This document shows positions 30,780-41,045 of a stretch of 43,178 bases of DNA, in pieces. The DNA is from Discostella pseudostelligera (Eukaryota; Bacillariophyta; Thalassiosirophyceae; Thalassiosirales; Thalassiosiraceae): contig JALLBK010000380.1 in the NCBI GenBank assembly GCA_036940085.1, forward strand, positions 1 through 43,178, read 5' to 3'. Below the pieces are notes generated by a model, which was not told the DNA's origin, made no database searches, and saw only the letters and a program-made list of their open reading frames with translations. Numbering within the stretch: the stretch's first letter is position 1; the number at the start of each line of letters is the position of its first letter. Both the position numbers and the translations under genes were made by a program.

Positions 30780-32004
30780 TCATTTTTGTCGCTGTTTCGA
30801 CTCTTTGTTTTTCATCATTTTTGCTTGAATCCTTGCGAACTCATCATCGTCTATGTCACCATCATCATCCTTCTTCTGCTGTCGCTTCTTCCCGCTCTTC
30901 TTCTTGTCGCCGCAATAACGTTCTTCCAAACCTGCCATCATCGAATCGAATCCAGCCTTTCGTCGTGCTAATGCATTTCCACGAATTTGAGCAATGAGAT
31001 CGTCATCGTCGTTTGTTGATTTCTTGGACGATTTGGCACTCATTGACGTTGGTGATTTCTTTTTTGCCGACGCACTGGCGGAGGAAGCTGAACTCGTCTT
31101 CGATGATTTGGTGGTTGTTTTGTTGTTTCGTTTTCTGCGGACGTCCTCCTCCTCGTCGTCGTCCACTTCATCTACCACTTGTGCCATGGGCGTATCACTC
31201 TCCCTATCGCTTGCTTCCTCCTCCATTTCATCCTCTGGCTTCTTTTCCCCGCTCCTGACATTAATTGTCTTCTTGATCTGCCTTTTCTTTGTCGGGGCAC
31301 TTCCCATCGTTTTCTGAATTTTCGCCATGTAATCTTCAACATCGCCCCTCTCCACTGCCGGCCCAATGTAATCCTTAACCCATCGTTCCTTATCAACATC
31401 CGAACTGAGCATGACACACTCCACCATTTTGTTCAAATCGCCCTTGAATTGGGAATAATATTTGAGCACATCTGCTTCTTCCTCATCGGAACATTTGTAC
31501 TTCACCTCAAAGGCTTCAATGTCGGCGGTGGTGACTTTCGGAAACAAATTGTTGAAGTATTCCCTATGTTGGAGAGACAAACAAAAAACATGGTATGTGA
31601 TGGACGTGCACGAAATATGAGAGAATGAATCGAATAAACATCAAGATAGGGTGAGGGTGTACCATGTTGTTGCAAACTCACGTCCATGGATTTTCTCCCT
31701 CTTTGCTCGTAGCAAAATCATCATCATCACCATAAAGCTCTCCCGACTCATCATACTCTTTACGCTTCTCGTCATCCGAGAGTATCGCATAGGCCAAAGA
31801 TATTGCCTGGAATTTCTTCTTGGCCAATTCCTTATCGTCATTGGAGAGTTCCATCGATAGCTTGTCAGGATGATATGTGAGGCATTTTTTGTAGTACGCC
31901 TTGCGAAGCTCTGACGCCGAGGCATCCCTCGAGACGCAAAGAACGGTCTCGTAGAGGCAGGCTCCCTCGCCGTAGGCTTCGGAGACGATGGTTGCGGAGG
32001 ACAT
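30780..32004 (-). CDS. DNAJC9-like J-domain co-chaperone
   Basis: Two exons on the minus strand, 32004-31682 and 31563-30780, with a 118-bp intron (GTGAGT..CATAG). The product is 368 aa. The J domain lies at residues ~16-90, with HPD at 45-47 (YHPDKLS). Exon 2 continues with a helical segment, FNNLFPKVTTADIEAFEVKY, then SDEEEADVLKYYSQFKGDLN, and the C-terminus is Lys/Ser/Asp-rich with NLS-like runs. This layout matches DNAJC9, which in animals is a histone H3-H4 chaperone that recruits HSP70 (known). The C-terminal KKRQIKKT and KKSGKKRQQKK runs fit a nuclear protein. It is divergent from the ankyrin/zinc-finger gene, and three E2F-like sites lie just upstream. Confidence 0.82.
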
Positions 32005-32215
32005 GATATTGCCGTCTATTGGATTGAATTGAATGAAGTGTGAACGTCAAGCGAACCTTCCCGCCTTTCGCAACCTTCCCGCCAAATCTTCTTGGCGCCG
32101 CCATCAAATCTGGCGGGAGATGGCGCGCTACCATCGAAAAATGGAGGCGCCACCAACTCCAACTTCCAACTCACCAAAAAATCAAAAATTCAACCAATAC
32201 GGTGCACAGTGCACC
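32005..32215. promoter_or_regulatory. Short bidirectional promoter with three E2F-like sites
   Basis: Between the DNAJC9-like (-) and ankyrin (+) genes lie TTCCCGCC at 32058, TTCCCGCCA at 32076 and TGGCGGGA (opposite strand) at 32111. TTGGCGCC and GGCGCGC pieces lie nearby. The density suggests real promoter sequence, which is why I place the ankyrin gene's start downstream of it. Confidence 0.55.
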
Positions 32216-33331
32216 ATGACCGCCGAAGTCGAACCCAAGCCAAATATATCAAAAGCCGTCGCAAGAGGCGACCTCGCATCCGTCCAAAGGATAGTTGATG
32301 CAGCAGCTACCATTTCATCCGATGAGAAAATCAAGATCGTCAACTACGCTAGGAAATGGACGGAACACAACATTGTCTACACATCCGAGGAGAATCCGCA
32401 TGGTGTCGCCGAATGGTATGATGTCACGCCCATCACATTGGCAGCTATGCGTGGTCATGATGCTATTGTCGAATATCTACTGCAGCAGGGAGCAGATCCT
32501 ACGTTGAAGGGGTGCTCATTGGATGACATAATTATGGAGTTGTCGAACGATGAGAATTTGACACTCGTGGATCTGACGGATTTGCACATGAATGCATTTG
32601 ATGCCGCAGGCAAATTGACAAATAAAATTAGGTGTTGTAGACGGACGCGAGATCTACTCATGGTTGTGAAGGTATGTGGAATTTCGATTGAAACTCAAGT
32701 GAAAGCATATTTCTCCGCCAACTCATGAACTTCGTCAATACTTTGCCCCCTCCAAAAGCCGTATTGGAAAAAATGCATTTATTCAGGTAGCTCTGCTGCT
32801 CGACACAAACGTGATACTTTTAGTAACGTCCCACTGAATATGCAGTGGATTCTTGAAGCGATTCAAGAGGTGCCCAAGCTTCAGAGTGTAAGTGACGACC
32901 ATAACTTCAATATCCAAGTTCCGGCCGCTGCATTCTAACCTTTCTATCAGTACCCACTGAAGGCAAAGAATTTCAACGAAGATGTAATAGATCCAAATTT
33001 TTGGTTGAGGCGGAAGGTGAACGATGAGAAACCTATTGAGGCAAGTAATAAAGAGCTCAGTATCGAAACGTGGGTCGAGGTCGGTCAATCACGACGGTGC
33101 TTTTCCTGTGGAGAGCTCAAAGCAGTGCAATCATACAACAAAAATGAGAAAAGGAAAGGAGTAGAGGCTAGATGCATCAGTTGCGTTGCCACCAATCCGA
33201 TGGCGCTTGAGTTTGCGACAATTTGCACAGTTTGTAAGACACCGACCAAGCTAAGTAATGGTGAAACCGTTTGTCAACCATGTTTGGTTCGCTTTGACTC
33301 AACGAAACCGTCAACCATGAAGAAGGAATAA
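32216..33331 (+). CDS. Ankyrin-repeat protein with C-terminal zinc-binding motif
   Basis: Three exons: 32216-32671, 32759-32887 and 32951-33331, all phase 0, about 321 aa. Introns are GTATGT..CCAAAAG (87 bp) and GTAAGT..TATCAG (63 bp). Only the CCAAAAG acceptor keeps exon 2 open; the nearer TTCAG does not. Residues ~69-99 (VTPITLAAMRGHDAIVEYLL) form an ankyrin repeat, and a less clear one lies at ~11-40. The C-terminal third holds CFSCGELK, then RCISC, then CTVC, then CQPC: four CxxC knuckles, the first pair resembling the Stc1-type zinc finger. Function unknown; a protein-interaction adaptor is inference. The frame is also open from an ATG at 32033, with further Mets at 32120 and 32141. I prefer 32216 (CACCATGACC) because the upstream part is promoter-like. 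Confidence 0.65.
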
Positions 33332-33512
33332 ATTTGACTCAGTGCAGATGTTGTGGTTTACTACATCGATTCATTCAAACAGATTCCAATTCGACATAAA
33401 GTTGCTCTAAGTATGAGGTCATTAACGGCATGAGCGGAAGCATGGAGAAATGACTTTTCAACTTCTTAATCTTAAATGAATATTTCAATGTGAATGTAAC
33501 GTAAGAGAATGC

Positions 33513-35217
33513 TCACAGCAAATGCGGGAAAAACGAATTCACCACCGACATGCTGGCCCCAGCTAAGGCCAGAAACATCCCCAAGCCAATCAAACATCTG
33601 TTCCACCACCGTTCGACTTTCAACGACGTCGTTGCTTGCACTACCCCCTTGTCCATCCGACGACTCGTTGATTTCAAGAACAAATACGGTGGGATCATGT
33701 ATATTAAAGCTGAACCGAGTACCGCTCCCGTAACACTAACCACAAATCCAGCGTCTTTGATAAGAATAGCAAGAGTTGTGATAGTTCCCACAAGTAATCG
33801 TGAAGTATTGTAATGTATTTTGTCTGTAATCTCTTGTCCCTTGTAGAAGATCTGATAATAAGCTTTCTTCATCGCGTTAGCCAAGAAGCCATAAGATCCT
33901 AACAAACTAACGCCCATCAACAATCGACAAAGAGTGGCACCAGCATCCAAAGTAGAATAGTTGTTGAGTATCATTCCTTTGGATGCTCCACCAAAAGTTA
34001 AAAATCCGAGACTCATCATGAATATGCTGATCAACGCGGTCACACCGAATCCAACAATTGAAAGCCTTCCAAAGCGATCCAGTGTCGGTTCTTTCAAAGT
34101 TTGGTAAAATTCTGGACTAGACATGTGAACAAGGAATGCCGTGGCGGCCATGGATGACACGACGAAGAGTGAGAGCGGACTGCGTAGACCTGTAATGCCA
34201 AAACTAGGCTGCAGATCCGCTGGAAGCGATCGGAGGTAATTTGTTGCCGTAGCCGCTGAGTTCAATGAGTAAGCCCCACCAGGCAGAGCTCGAATAGCCA
34301 TGACAATGCAGGTAACGACAATACCAATAACACCACTAATCGAAACTGGGGCTAGAGCTGCGAGTGACTTGAGGCAGCTCATGGGGTAGGTTCCCAACAA
34401 CGCAACAGCGGCAACATTGAAACGCCGAGATGCCAAAACTCCAGATAAGCCTACAGTTTCAGCCAAACTCTTGAAGGTATCTCCCAATATGATTGAATAA
34501 CACAAACAAGTCCCATAACACGTGAGCATCACCGCCAGGCTAATCAGCCAAGATGTCGATGCTCCGACTTCATTATCCCACAATTGTCCTATGCTTGTGA
34601 CTTTGACATCATTGCTTGATTCACTATTAGCGACGGCAGTTAATCGGCCAAGGAGATGAAATGTGTAGGCGCTAATTGATCCAAGTATAAATAAGATTGA
34701 GCTTGCTGGCAAGATTCTATGTACACGATGGTGTTGGATTGAGTAATCAAAGATTGATGCAAACGAATGAGTGAGGGCGACACGTACGAAATAAAGCAGC
34801 CGTCGTCGTAAAATCGTCAACTCACGCTTTTGGTACATCACCAATGGCAGCGACGCCTGCTGGAAGTGACAAAACACCAGCGCCAACACACCCCTTGATC
34901 AAGTTGAAGGCGGCTGCGGCAATAGTTTGTTCCCTTGAAATAGAGTCATCGGGTATGGTAGTGGCGGCGGCGGCGGTGGCGGAAGCGTTCATGCGCACGA
35001 CGTTGGCGCCAAGAATATGACCACCACCTCCACTCAACGATAGAATTTTCCTGTTATTGGAAGTGAGAGCTCGCGTTTTGTAGCGGGTGTCGTTTGAGGA
35101 AGCCGAAGTGACTACATTGGAAGGACGAGCGTCAATTAAAAATGCAGTGGCGGTGGATGGCATCGCCGTCGCATCCATGAGTATGGAAAGGAGCAGTGCA
35201 GCGTTGGTACTCTTCAT
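33513..35217 (-). CDS. AAAP-family amino-acid transporter, probably plastid-targeted
   Basis: Two exons on the minus strand, 35217-34826 and 34716-33513, with a 109-bp intron (GTGAGT..CATAG). The product is 531 aa. The core starts at AAAAFNLIKGCVGAGVLSLPAGVAA, the typical first-helix motif of the amino acid/auxin permease (AAAP, SLC38/AVT-like) family. About ten more hydrophobic segments follow. The N-terminus reads MKSTNAALLLSILMDATAMP..TATA-FLIDARPS. This is a signal peptide followed by a Ser/Thr/Asn/Arg-rich stretch, with Phe directly after the predicted cleavage Ala. That pattern (ASAFAP-like) directs proteins through the ER into diatom plastids (established). Targeting of this transporter to a plastid membrane is inference. 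The longer frame starts with GTG, so the ATG at 35217 was chosen. It is divergent from the fibrillin-domain gene. Confidence 0.75.
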
Positions 35218-35861
35218 CGTGCGTCGTTCTATCAATTCTTTGTGATGCCCCAAGTTGTCTCCTCCGCCAACCTCGGCATAAGACCCCACTAGTATTGAAT
35301 CGGATGAACTATCGATGTGAATGGTGCGACAACTATGACACCAACGTCATCGTCATCATCGTCTGCCGAGATAGAAGAAGAAGATGTTTGGTATCGATCT
35401 AGGTGTGCGATGGGTGATGGATGGATGGATGGATGGAGTTGGAGTTGGAGGGTGAGAGTAGATTATTTAGACCATACTGTTCCTCACAGTTCCTCACGCA
35501 CGCAAAAATGGCGCGCCATTGTTACTCCGTCCACGTGGAAGCAACAGGAACCTCCCGTCAACCAGCTAGCGCTGGCTCTTATTTAGGAGTACTTCTTACT
35601 GCATATCGTAGATATGTGTACTGCTATCTCCGGACTGGCGACAGAGAGTTTGTATCTCTATCAATGCATGCATCTTGATGTTGATGCACATGATTTTGTT
35701 GTAAATAACATTGATTGCGACGAGCGCCGTATCGGGTATGATCGTACCATACAGTGGTCTCGTAATCTACCGCGTCCAAAGGAAGAGCGGTGGCGTAACA
35801 CCCTTTGCACTTGGAGCCCGCATAAGTCAGGTGGAGTAATATCAGTCCACCAAAACGCACC
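35218..35861. promoter_or_regulatory. Divergent gap with palindromic sites
   Basis: A 644-bp gap between the AAAP gene (-) and the fibrillin-domain gene (+). AATGGCGCGCCATT at 35507-35520 is a perfect 14-bp palindrome with GGCGCG cores. CCACGTGG at 35531-35538 is a G-box palindrome only 11 bp further on. A GATG/ATGG repeat lies at 35412-35440. No gene or RNA was seen. Confidence 0.5.
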
Positions 35862-36716
35862 ATGAAAATTCTTGACGCGAAGGAATCCTTCAAACGTCTA
35901 CTCATCCAACACAAGGGTGATGCAACTCACCCGGAAGTTAATGCTGCACTCGAACAGCTCGTTCAAATTGCTGCAAACGATCGAGAAGAGGTCAACAATA
36001 GCGCCCAAGAATGGTCGCCCGCTCGCTCCTTGGATGCAAACAGAGGAGTGTGGAGATCTATAACTACCCCACCCTTTCCAGGGAAATTGCCAGATGATAG
36101 CGACGGGAAAAGTAAATTTACACTTGGACGTATGTCATTTGGAATGTTTAAGCCTACAAAGTTGGTATGTGCTGTGGACCAAATTTGCAACATTATTGAT
36201 CAAGTCGACGAGAGTGATGAAGTGACGATAGGATCTCGGGATAGCGCGGTTGACCAGCCAGAGTGGAAACAAACATATACTATTCAAGTGATGATGGAGA
36301 TTGAAACACCATCGGGGAAACTGCCGGCGAAGTTGACAAACTATGGACTTTGCTTTCCCAAATCGGCTGCAAGGCTTGGAGTGATTTTCTCCTCCGGAAT
36401 ACTTGAGCCAAGCTTTGAACTATCAAAAAATTCGGCACTGGCTGCTTTGTGGAAAGAGACTTTTGATGATGGTATCGCGAAAGAGCAGGAAGCCGAATCT
36501 TTTGTTAGTCGTATCAAGTCAAAGATCACATACAAAGTATTGGATATGATGATGGGGCTGAAGCCTCCATCATATGATTGCGTCAATTTCACCCAAACCT
36601 ACAAGATCGGCAGGCCATACGCGGGCCATTTAGACATTCTTTATTTGGACAAAGAACTTAGGGTGACAAGGGGGAACAAGGGCACCATTGTTGTGGCGGA
36701 ACGTGTAGTGAGCTGA
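35862..36716 (+). CDS. PAP/fibrillin-domain lipid-associated protein
   Basis: A single exon of 284 aa. It shows the start-to-end layout of a plastid lipid-associated (PAP/fibrillin) domain. An N-terminal helix comes first (LDAKESFKRLLIQHKG). It is followed by NRGVWRSITTPPFPG, beta-rich middle strands (YTIQVMMEIETPSGKLPAKLTNYG), and the conserved C-terminal strand HLDILYLDKELRVTRGNKGT. Fibrillins coat plastoglobules and thylakoids and bind lipophilic molecules; some relatives act outside plastids. No signal or transit peptide precedes the domain from this ATG (35862), so a cytosolic location, or an unseen upstream exon, must be considered. The next gene is convergent, 308 bp away. Confidence 0.72.
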   Translation: MKILDAKESFKRLLIQHKGDATHPEVNAALEQLVQIAANDREEVNNSAQEWSPARSLDANRGVWRSITTPPFPGKLPDDSDGKSKFTLGRMSFGMFKPTKLVCAVDQICNIIDQVDESDEVTIGSRDSAVDQPEWKQTYTIQVMMEIETPSGKLPAKLTNYGLCFPKSAARLGVIFSSGILEPSFELSKNSALAALWKETFDDGIAKEQEAESFVSRIKSKITYKVLDMMMGLKPPSYDCVNFTQTYKIGRPYAGHLDILYLDKELRVTRGNKGTIVVAERVVS

Positions 36717-37024
36717 TTGAAGGAGGATCGTTAGTGAATCGTAGGAGTAGGGTGGATAGGAACGCATTGGTCAGATTACCTTTCTCAATCATTCGTGCAT
36801 TCGGAACTTATGAACGAACGAGGGAATGCAGACTCTTATGCTGATATTAAATAAGATTTATTGATAATGCATGCGGATCTCATTCAGCTCACGATCAGGT
36901 CTACGTTCTCCAATTTCGCCTACAAGAGTCGGGATGTTGCACGTTCACATCATTACACACACACTACCTTAGATTCTACCTACTACTTATCGGCCTGACA
37001 TTGCCCATCGTTGGGACTACTTCA
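36717..37024. other. Convergent gap, nothing recognised
   Basis: 308 bp between the ends of the fibrillin-domain gene and the dihydrolipoyl dehydrogenase gene. I see no motif, repeat or RNA; it probably holds both 3' UTRs. Confidence 0.4.
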
Positions 37025-38689
37025 TTAGAAATGAATAGGCTTATCATAAGCATCCATACACGCCTCCTTGAACGCCTCGCTCAACGTAGGATGAGCATGA
37101 CAAGTCCTCGCCACATCTTCTGAGCTAGCACCATATTCCATTCCCAGCACACCCTCTGCAATCATTTCACCAGCATTCGGTCCCATAATGTGCACCCCCA
37201 ATATTTTATCCGTCTTTTTATCGGCGAGAATTTTCACAAATCCCTCTGAATTTCCAGTGGCATTGGCACGTGCACGCGAGTTGGCAGCGAATGGGAATGT
37301 TCCCTTATTGTACTCAACATTGGCCTCCTTGAGCTCCTCCTCTGTCTTTCCCACCGATGCCACCTCGGGAAAGGTGTAGATGACACCTGGGATGGCGTCA
37401 TAGTTGACATGTCCAGCAAAACCCGCAATTGTCTCGACCGCAGCAATGCCCTCCTCCTCGGCCTTGTGCGCGAGCATGGGTCCGTCGATGCAATCACCAA
37501 TGGCATATATGGAAGGTACTGCCGTTCGGAAGTGAGAATCCACCTCAATTCTACCCAGTCTGTCTGTTTGGATTCCCAAATTTTCCAATCCTAGACCTGC
37601 CGTGTATGGCCTACGTCCCGTAGCAACCAATACTACATCGTAATTCTCGGTAACTTGGTCACCCCCCTATTTCATGCGTTGATTGGTTAGTGATTGGTTG
37701 CATGAGAAATGCAAATGAAAACTACACAACAGAGCAATCAAAGGAATGCAAGGCAATGAGTGACTTACCGAGGAAGGTTCAGTAGTTATCGCCACCGAAT
37801 CACCATTCACCTCACTCTTCACCACCTTCGTCTTGAGCTTAAAGTTGAATCCCTGTTTTTTCAACGTAGTTTGGAATTTCTTCGTCAACTCCTGATCCAT
37901 TGCCGGACACAATCGATCCATAAACTCAATTACGGTAACCTTCGATCCAAGACGAGACCATACCGAACCCATCTCAAGTCCAATGACACCGCCCCCAATT
38001 ACTGCCATGGAGGTTGGGACTTTAGAAATGTCCAATGCTCCCGTAGAGTCGACAATTTTACCCCCCGCATTATCGACGGGTACAGGTGGTAGTGGTGTAA
38101 CTTCTGAGCCCGTAGCGATGATAATGTGTTTGGTCTCCAAACTCTCGCTTCCCCCGGCATTCAACGCCACTGATACGCCATTGGGGCCAGATAAGCTACC
38201 CTTTCCAACGAAGTAATCCACCTTGTGCTTTTTGAGTAAATGTTCAATACCACCCGTCAAGCCCTGGACAGTCTTGGCCTTAGCATCGAGCATTTTCGAT
38301 ATATCCATAGTCACTTCACCCACTTGTATTCCATGATCGGCAAAATGATGTTTGGCGTCATGGAAGTGATGCGAGCTGGTAAGCAGTGCCTTGGAGGGGA
38401 TGCACCCCACATTGAGGCAGGTGCCACCAAGAGTGCCACGCATTTCTACACAGGCAGTTTTGAGGCCTAGTTGGCCGGCCTTGATGGCAGCGACGTAGCC
38501 GCCAGGACCGCCGCCGATGACGACGACGTCGTATTGTTGCATGGCCGAGGAGGTCGATGAAAACCAGCACGCAGCGGTGGCGGTGGCGGCATTGTTGGTG
38601 GTGACGGTGGCAGCGACGAGGCGGCGGCCGAATGTGAGGGAGGATCGAGATAACATTGCTACTATTTGCCCGGAGTTGGAGAATATCAT
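37025..38689 (-). CDS. Dihydrolipoyl dehydrogenase (E3), probably mitochondrial
   Basis: Two exons on the minus strand, 38689-37769 and 37666-37025, with a 102-bp intron (GTAAGT..AATAG). The product is 520 aa. The FAD-binding GGGPGG lies at 59-64. The redox-active disulfide motif is [13 protein letters not shown], with Cys at about 91 and 96. The NAD domain has [12 protein letters not shown], the second FAD motif is [20 protein letters not shown], and the C-terminal active-site loop is [10 protein letters not shown]. The enzyme reoxidises dihydrolipoamide in pyruvate, 2-oxoglutarate and branched-chain dehydrogenase complexes and the glycine cleavage system. The N-terminus ([18 protein letters not shown] after an 11-aa lead) is basic and free of acids, fitting a mitochondrial presequence. 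Translation could start at the second Met (38656). Confidence 0.93.
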
Positions 38690-39153
38690 GGTGTTGGTAG
38701 GCAGGCAATTCGACAGCGGAAATGAAAATAATGGAAAAAGATCTGTTGTCTGCGGTTTCTGCCTGTGGCTTCGGCGATGAATCTGGAAGCTGTTTCTCTT
38801 GGATCTTTTTCAAATTCGGCGAGTTTTTTTACAATAGTTATGTCTCAAACATCGCCAAATTACAAAGTCTGGCTTCGCGCCGTCCGTCTCCCGCCAAAAG
38901 TTTACCTTCGGACAGACCTACTTGATTTGATCGTCGACGGTCGACAGACAGGCGGGCTAAGGCGAAGTGTTCACTTCCACATTCCACCCACCAACCATTC
39001 GACTGAAGTCATTCAAAGCAGAAAGTAGAGTTCTTTTAGGAGTATCCGATTATGGCGTAATTATGATGCTCTCAATACATTATTGTTTGAGGAAATTATG
39101 CGTCATTAGCATGAGTAGAAGGCATCGGGTAAATCGTCTCTAGCAATCTCCCT
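38690..39153 (-). promoter_or_regulatory. Upstream region of dihydrolipoyl dehydrogenase gene
   Basis: A 464-bp gap. CTCCCGCCAAA at 38888-38898 is an E2F-like site. The part beyond 39020 is AT-rich and probably holds the 3' UTR of the next gene. I see nothing else. Confidence 0.4.
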
Positions 39154-40530
39154 TCACTCAATATCGCCCAACTCATCAACCATCAATTTCATTAATCCAT
39201 CCAAATCATCGACATGGACCCAATGTCCAGCCTTGTCAAGCTTATGCATCTTAAACGAAGATGGCGACGGTCTAGTACTCCTACTTTTCCGGAAAGATGA
39301 TTGTATCGTTTGCAATTCCGAAACAATAGTTTCAGTCCAAGATTCGTTCTTACCGGCCATTACCAATTGCACCACTTTCGAGATGTTGTTGCTGATCCTC
39401 TTCTCTGCATCTGTGACTTCATACATATCATTCGAGGAGGAAGAGGATGGGGCAGATTCAACCACATCGCGTATCATACCTACAAAATCCTGGTCTGCAA
39501 AATTTTGCACCAATTCCATGGCAATATCAATGTCGAATGCCCATATCGGACGCTGACTATGTTCATCAATGCCACGTAGGCTGGATACTATCCATGTTGC
39601 GACATGAAAATCTAATCCATATTCGTCCACGAGCTTTGTTGTCATTTGCGATTTGGTTTTGTTTGGAATGTTTCCAACAGAAGATGATGCAGATACTGGC
39701 GGTGACGACGATGATAACATGGAGGAGGGTGTTGTCATCTTGATGGAAAGTGACGATATTGCATACAAGACCTTGCTAACTGACGGATCTGCAACACCGG
39801 GCACTGAATCGAGTATCCAAGTCTGTTTTGGCGGTTGTATTAATGCAGTTGAAGTGTTGGACTCCGCAGCATGCAAAAGTGAGTGTGTGTATTGCAATGC
39901 AATGCGTCCACCTAAGGAATGACCACATATAACTGATGGACTATTATCATCTCCATGCAGACCAAGATGTTGAAGTGTGTGAATGACATCCTGTACGCAG
40001 GATTGCATGTTGTGCGGACTTGTGAAGTCGTTGGTGGCAGAGTGCGACGACGAGGAACCTCCATGTCCACGAACGTCGAGGAGCAGCGCATCGTATTGGG
40101 GTAATCGTTGCGTGAATATTTTTGCGGGGGTACGTAGGTTCTTTGCATTGCCCAATAATCCATGGAGAAAGACGATGACCGCCCTCTCCTTGTGATTGTG
40201 CCCGTCCCTTGATGATGACGATGATGAGGTCGAAGATGGCGGGATAACTTTACCGTCCACTATCCACTCATGTGCCAATACTGGCCGCTGTTGATGATTA
40301 TGTTTCCAACGTTGTTGCGTTGTGTGGTACCCTCTTACTCGTACTGCTCTAGAAAGGCAAGAATCGCTACAAACACAGCAACGACAACGATCGCCTTGCG
40401 TTGATGGTGAGATTGATGAGGGGCGTAATGACGAGATCGTCGGCGTCGGCCTGAACCTGAACCTGAAGTCTTTAGACGAAAGAAGGGCACGCCCCACAAT
40501 TACAGTTGCCTTTGCCGTCACCATCTTCAT
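39154..40530 (-). CDS. ABHD11-like alpha/beta hydrolase
   Basis: A single exon, about 458 aa from the ATG at 40530 (the longer frame starts with GTG). The oxyanion motif is VIVFLHGLLGN, the next motif LLLDVRGHGGSS, and the nucleophile elbow GHSLGGRIA has Ser near residue 205. The likely base is in LDKAGHWVHVDD near the C-terminus. These match the YbfF/ABHD11 branch of alpha/beta hydrolases. ABHD11 is a mitochondrial protein that in animals protects lipoylated 2-oxoglutarate dehydrogenase (known). The N-terminal ~85 residues are Arg/Ser-rich and almost free of acids (RFRFRPTPTISSLRPSS), as in a mitochondrial presequence. Middle loops are Ser-rich and longer than usual. It lies directly upstream of, and on the same strand as, the dihydrolipoyl dehydrogenase gene, which may be coincidence. 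Confidence 0.72.
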   Translation of the reverse strand: MKMVTAKATVIVGRALLSSKDFRFRFRPTPTISSLRPSSISPSTQGDRCRCCVCSDSCLSRAVRVRGYHTTQQRWKHNHQQRPVLAHEWIVDGKVIPPSSTSSSSSSRDGHNHKERAVIVFLHGLLGNAKNLRTPAKIFTQRLPQYDALLLDVRGHGGSSSSHSATNDFTSPHNMQSCVQDVIHTLQHLGLHGDDNSPSVICGHSLGGRIALQYTHSLLHAAESNTSTALIQPPKQTWILDSVPGVADPSVSKVLYAISSLSIKMTTPSSMLSSSSPPVSASSSVGNIPNKTKSQMTTKLVDEYGLDFHVATWIVSSLRGIDEHSQRPIWAFDIDIAMELVQNFADQDFVGMIRDVVESAPSSSSSNDMYEVTDAEKRISNNISKVVQLVMAGKNESWTETIVSELQTIQSSFRKSRSTRPSPSSFKMHKLDKAGHWVHVDDLDGLMKLMVDELGDIE

Positions 40531-41045
40531 GGTCGAATCGTTGTCACTGCTGGTCCGCTGCCCGCTGTCCGTGGAAGCGTCGACGATGTTGTTGGTGTTG
40601 GTGTTGGTGTGGTGCACCGATGGTGTTCGTCGACGCTGTTGGTGTTGGCCTGGAGGAGCGCCGACGGAGAACCAGCCGGTGAAAAGAAATTCTGTTGATC
40701 AAATACGTACTAGGGTCGATTTCCTATCGGTGGGTGTGTTTTCATGGCCGAGGTGTTGTTGGAAGATCTCCGTTAGGGGGCGGCGGCGGCGGCCATGGTC
40801 GTGTTGTGTTGCTTGGTTTTTGGTTTTGGTTTGGTGTTGGTGTTGGTGGTCGGTGGGTGTTGGTGATGTGCGCCAGGTGCAGGACGGACAGACCGCTCCG
40901 CCCGAAGATACTGAAAAAATTTAAAATGAAATTTTGAAATTGAACAGATACTTAATGGTTTTGGTAAATCAAAAAGATTGGAGTACTTAAGAGTAACCAC
41001 CCCACCACTATCTGTTAAAGCAAATCCAAATCCTATCCTATCATC
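40531..41045. promoter_or_regulatory. Divergent gap with GTTGGT-rich tracts
   Basis: A 515-bp gap between the ABHD11-like gene (-) and the EGF-like gene (+). GTTGGTGTTGGTGTTGGTGT-type tracts lie at 40590-40614 and again around 40801-40865. I did not find the E2F-like motif here, unlike the other promoter-side gaps. A long open frame on the plus strand (40322-40924) is a shadow of the tract composition. Confidence 0.4.

Noticed and set aside
40322..40924. Plus-strand 200-aa Trp/Gly/Val-rich frame
   Set aside because: It runs from the antisense of the ABHD11-like gene into GTTGGT simple-sequence tracts; a composition artefact.
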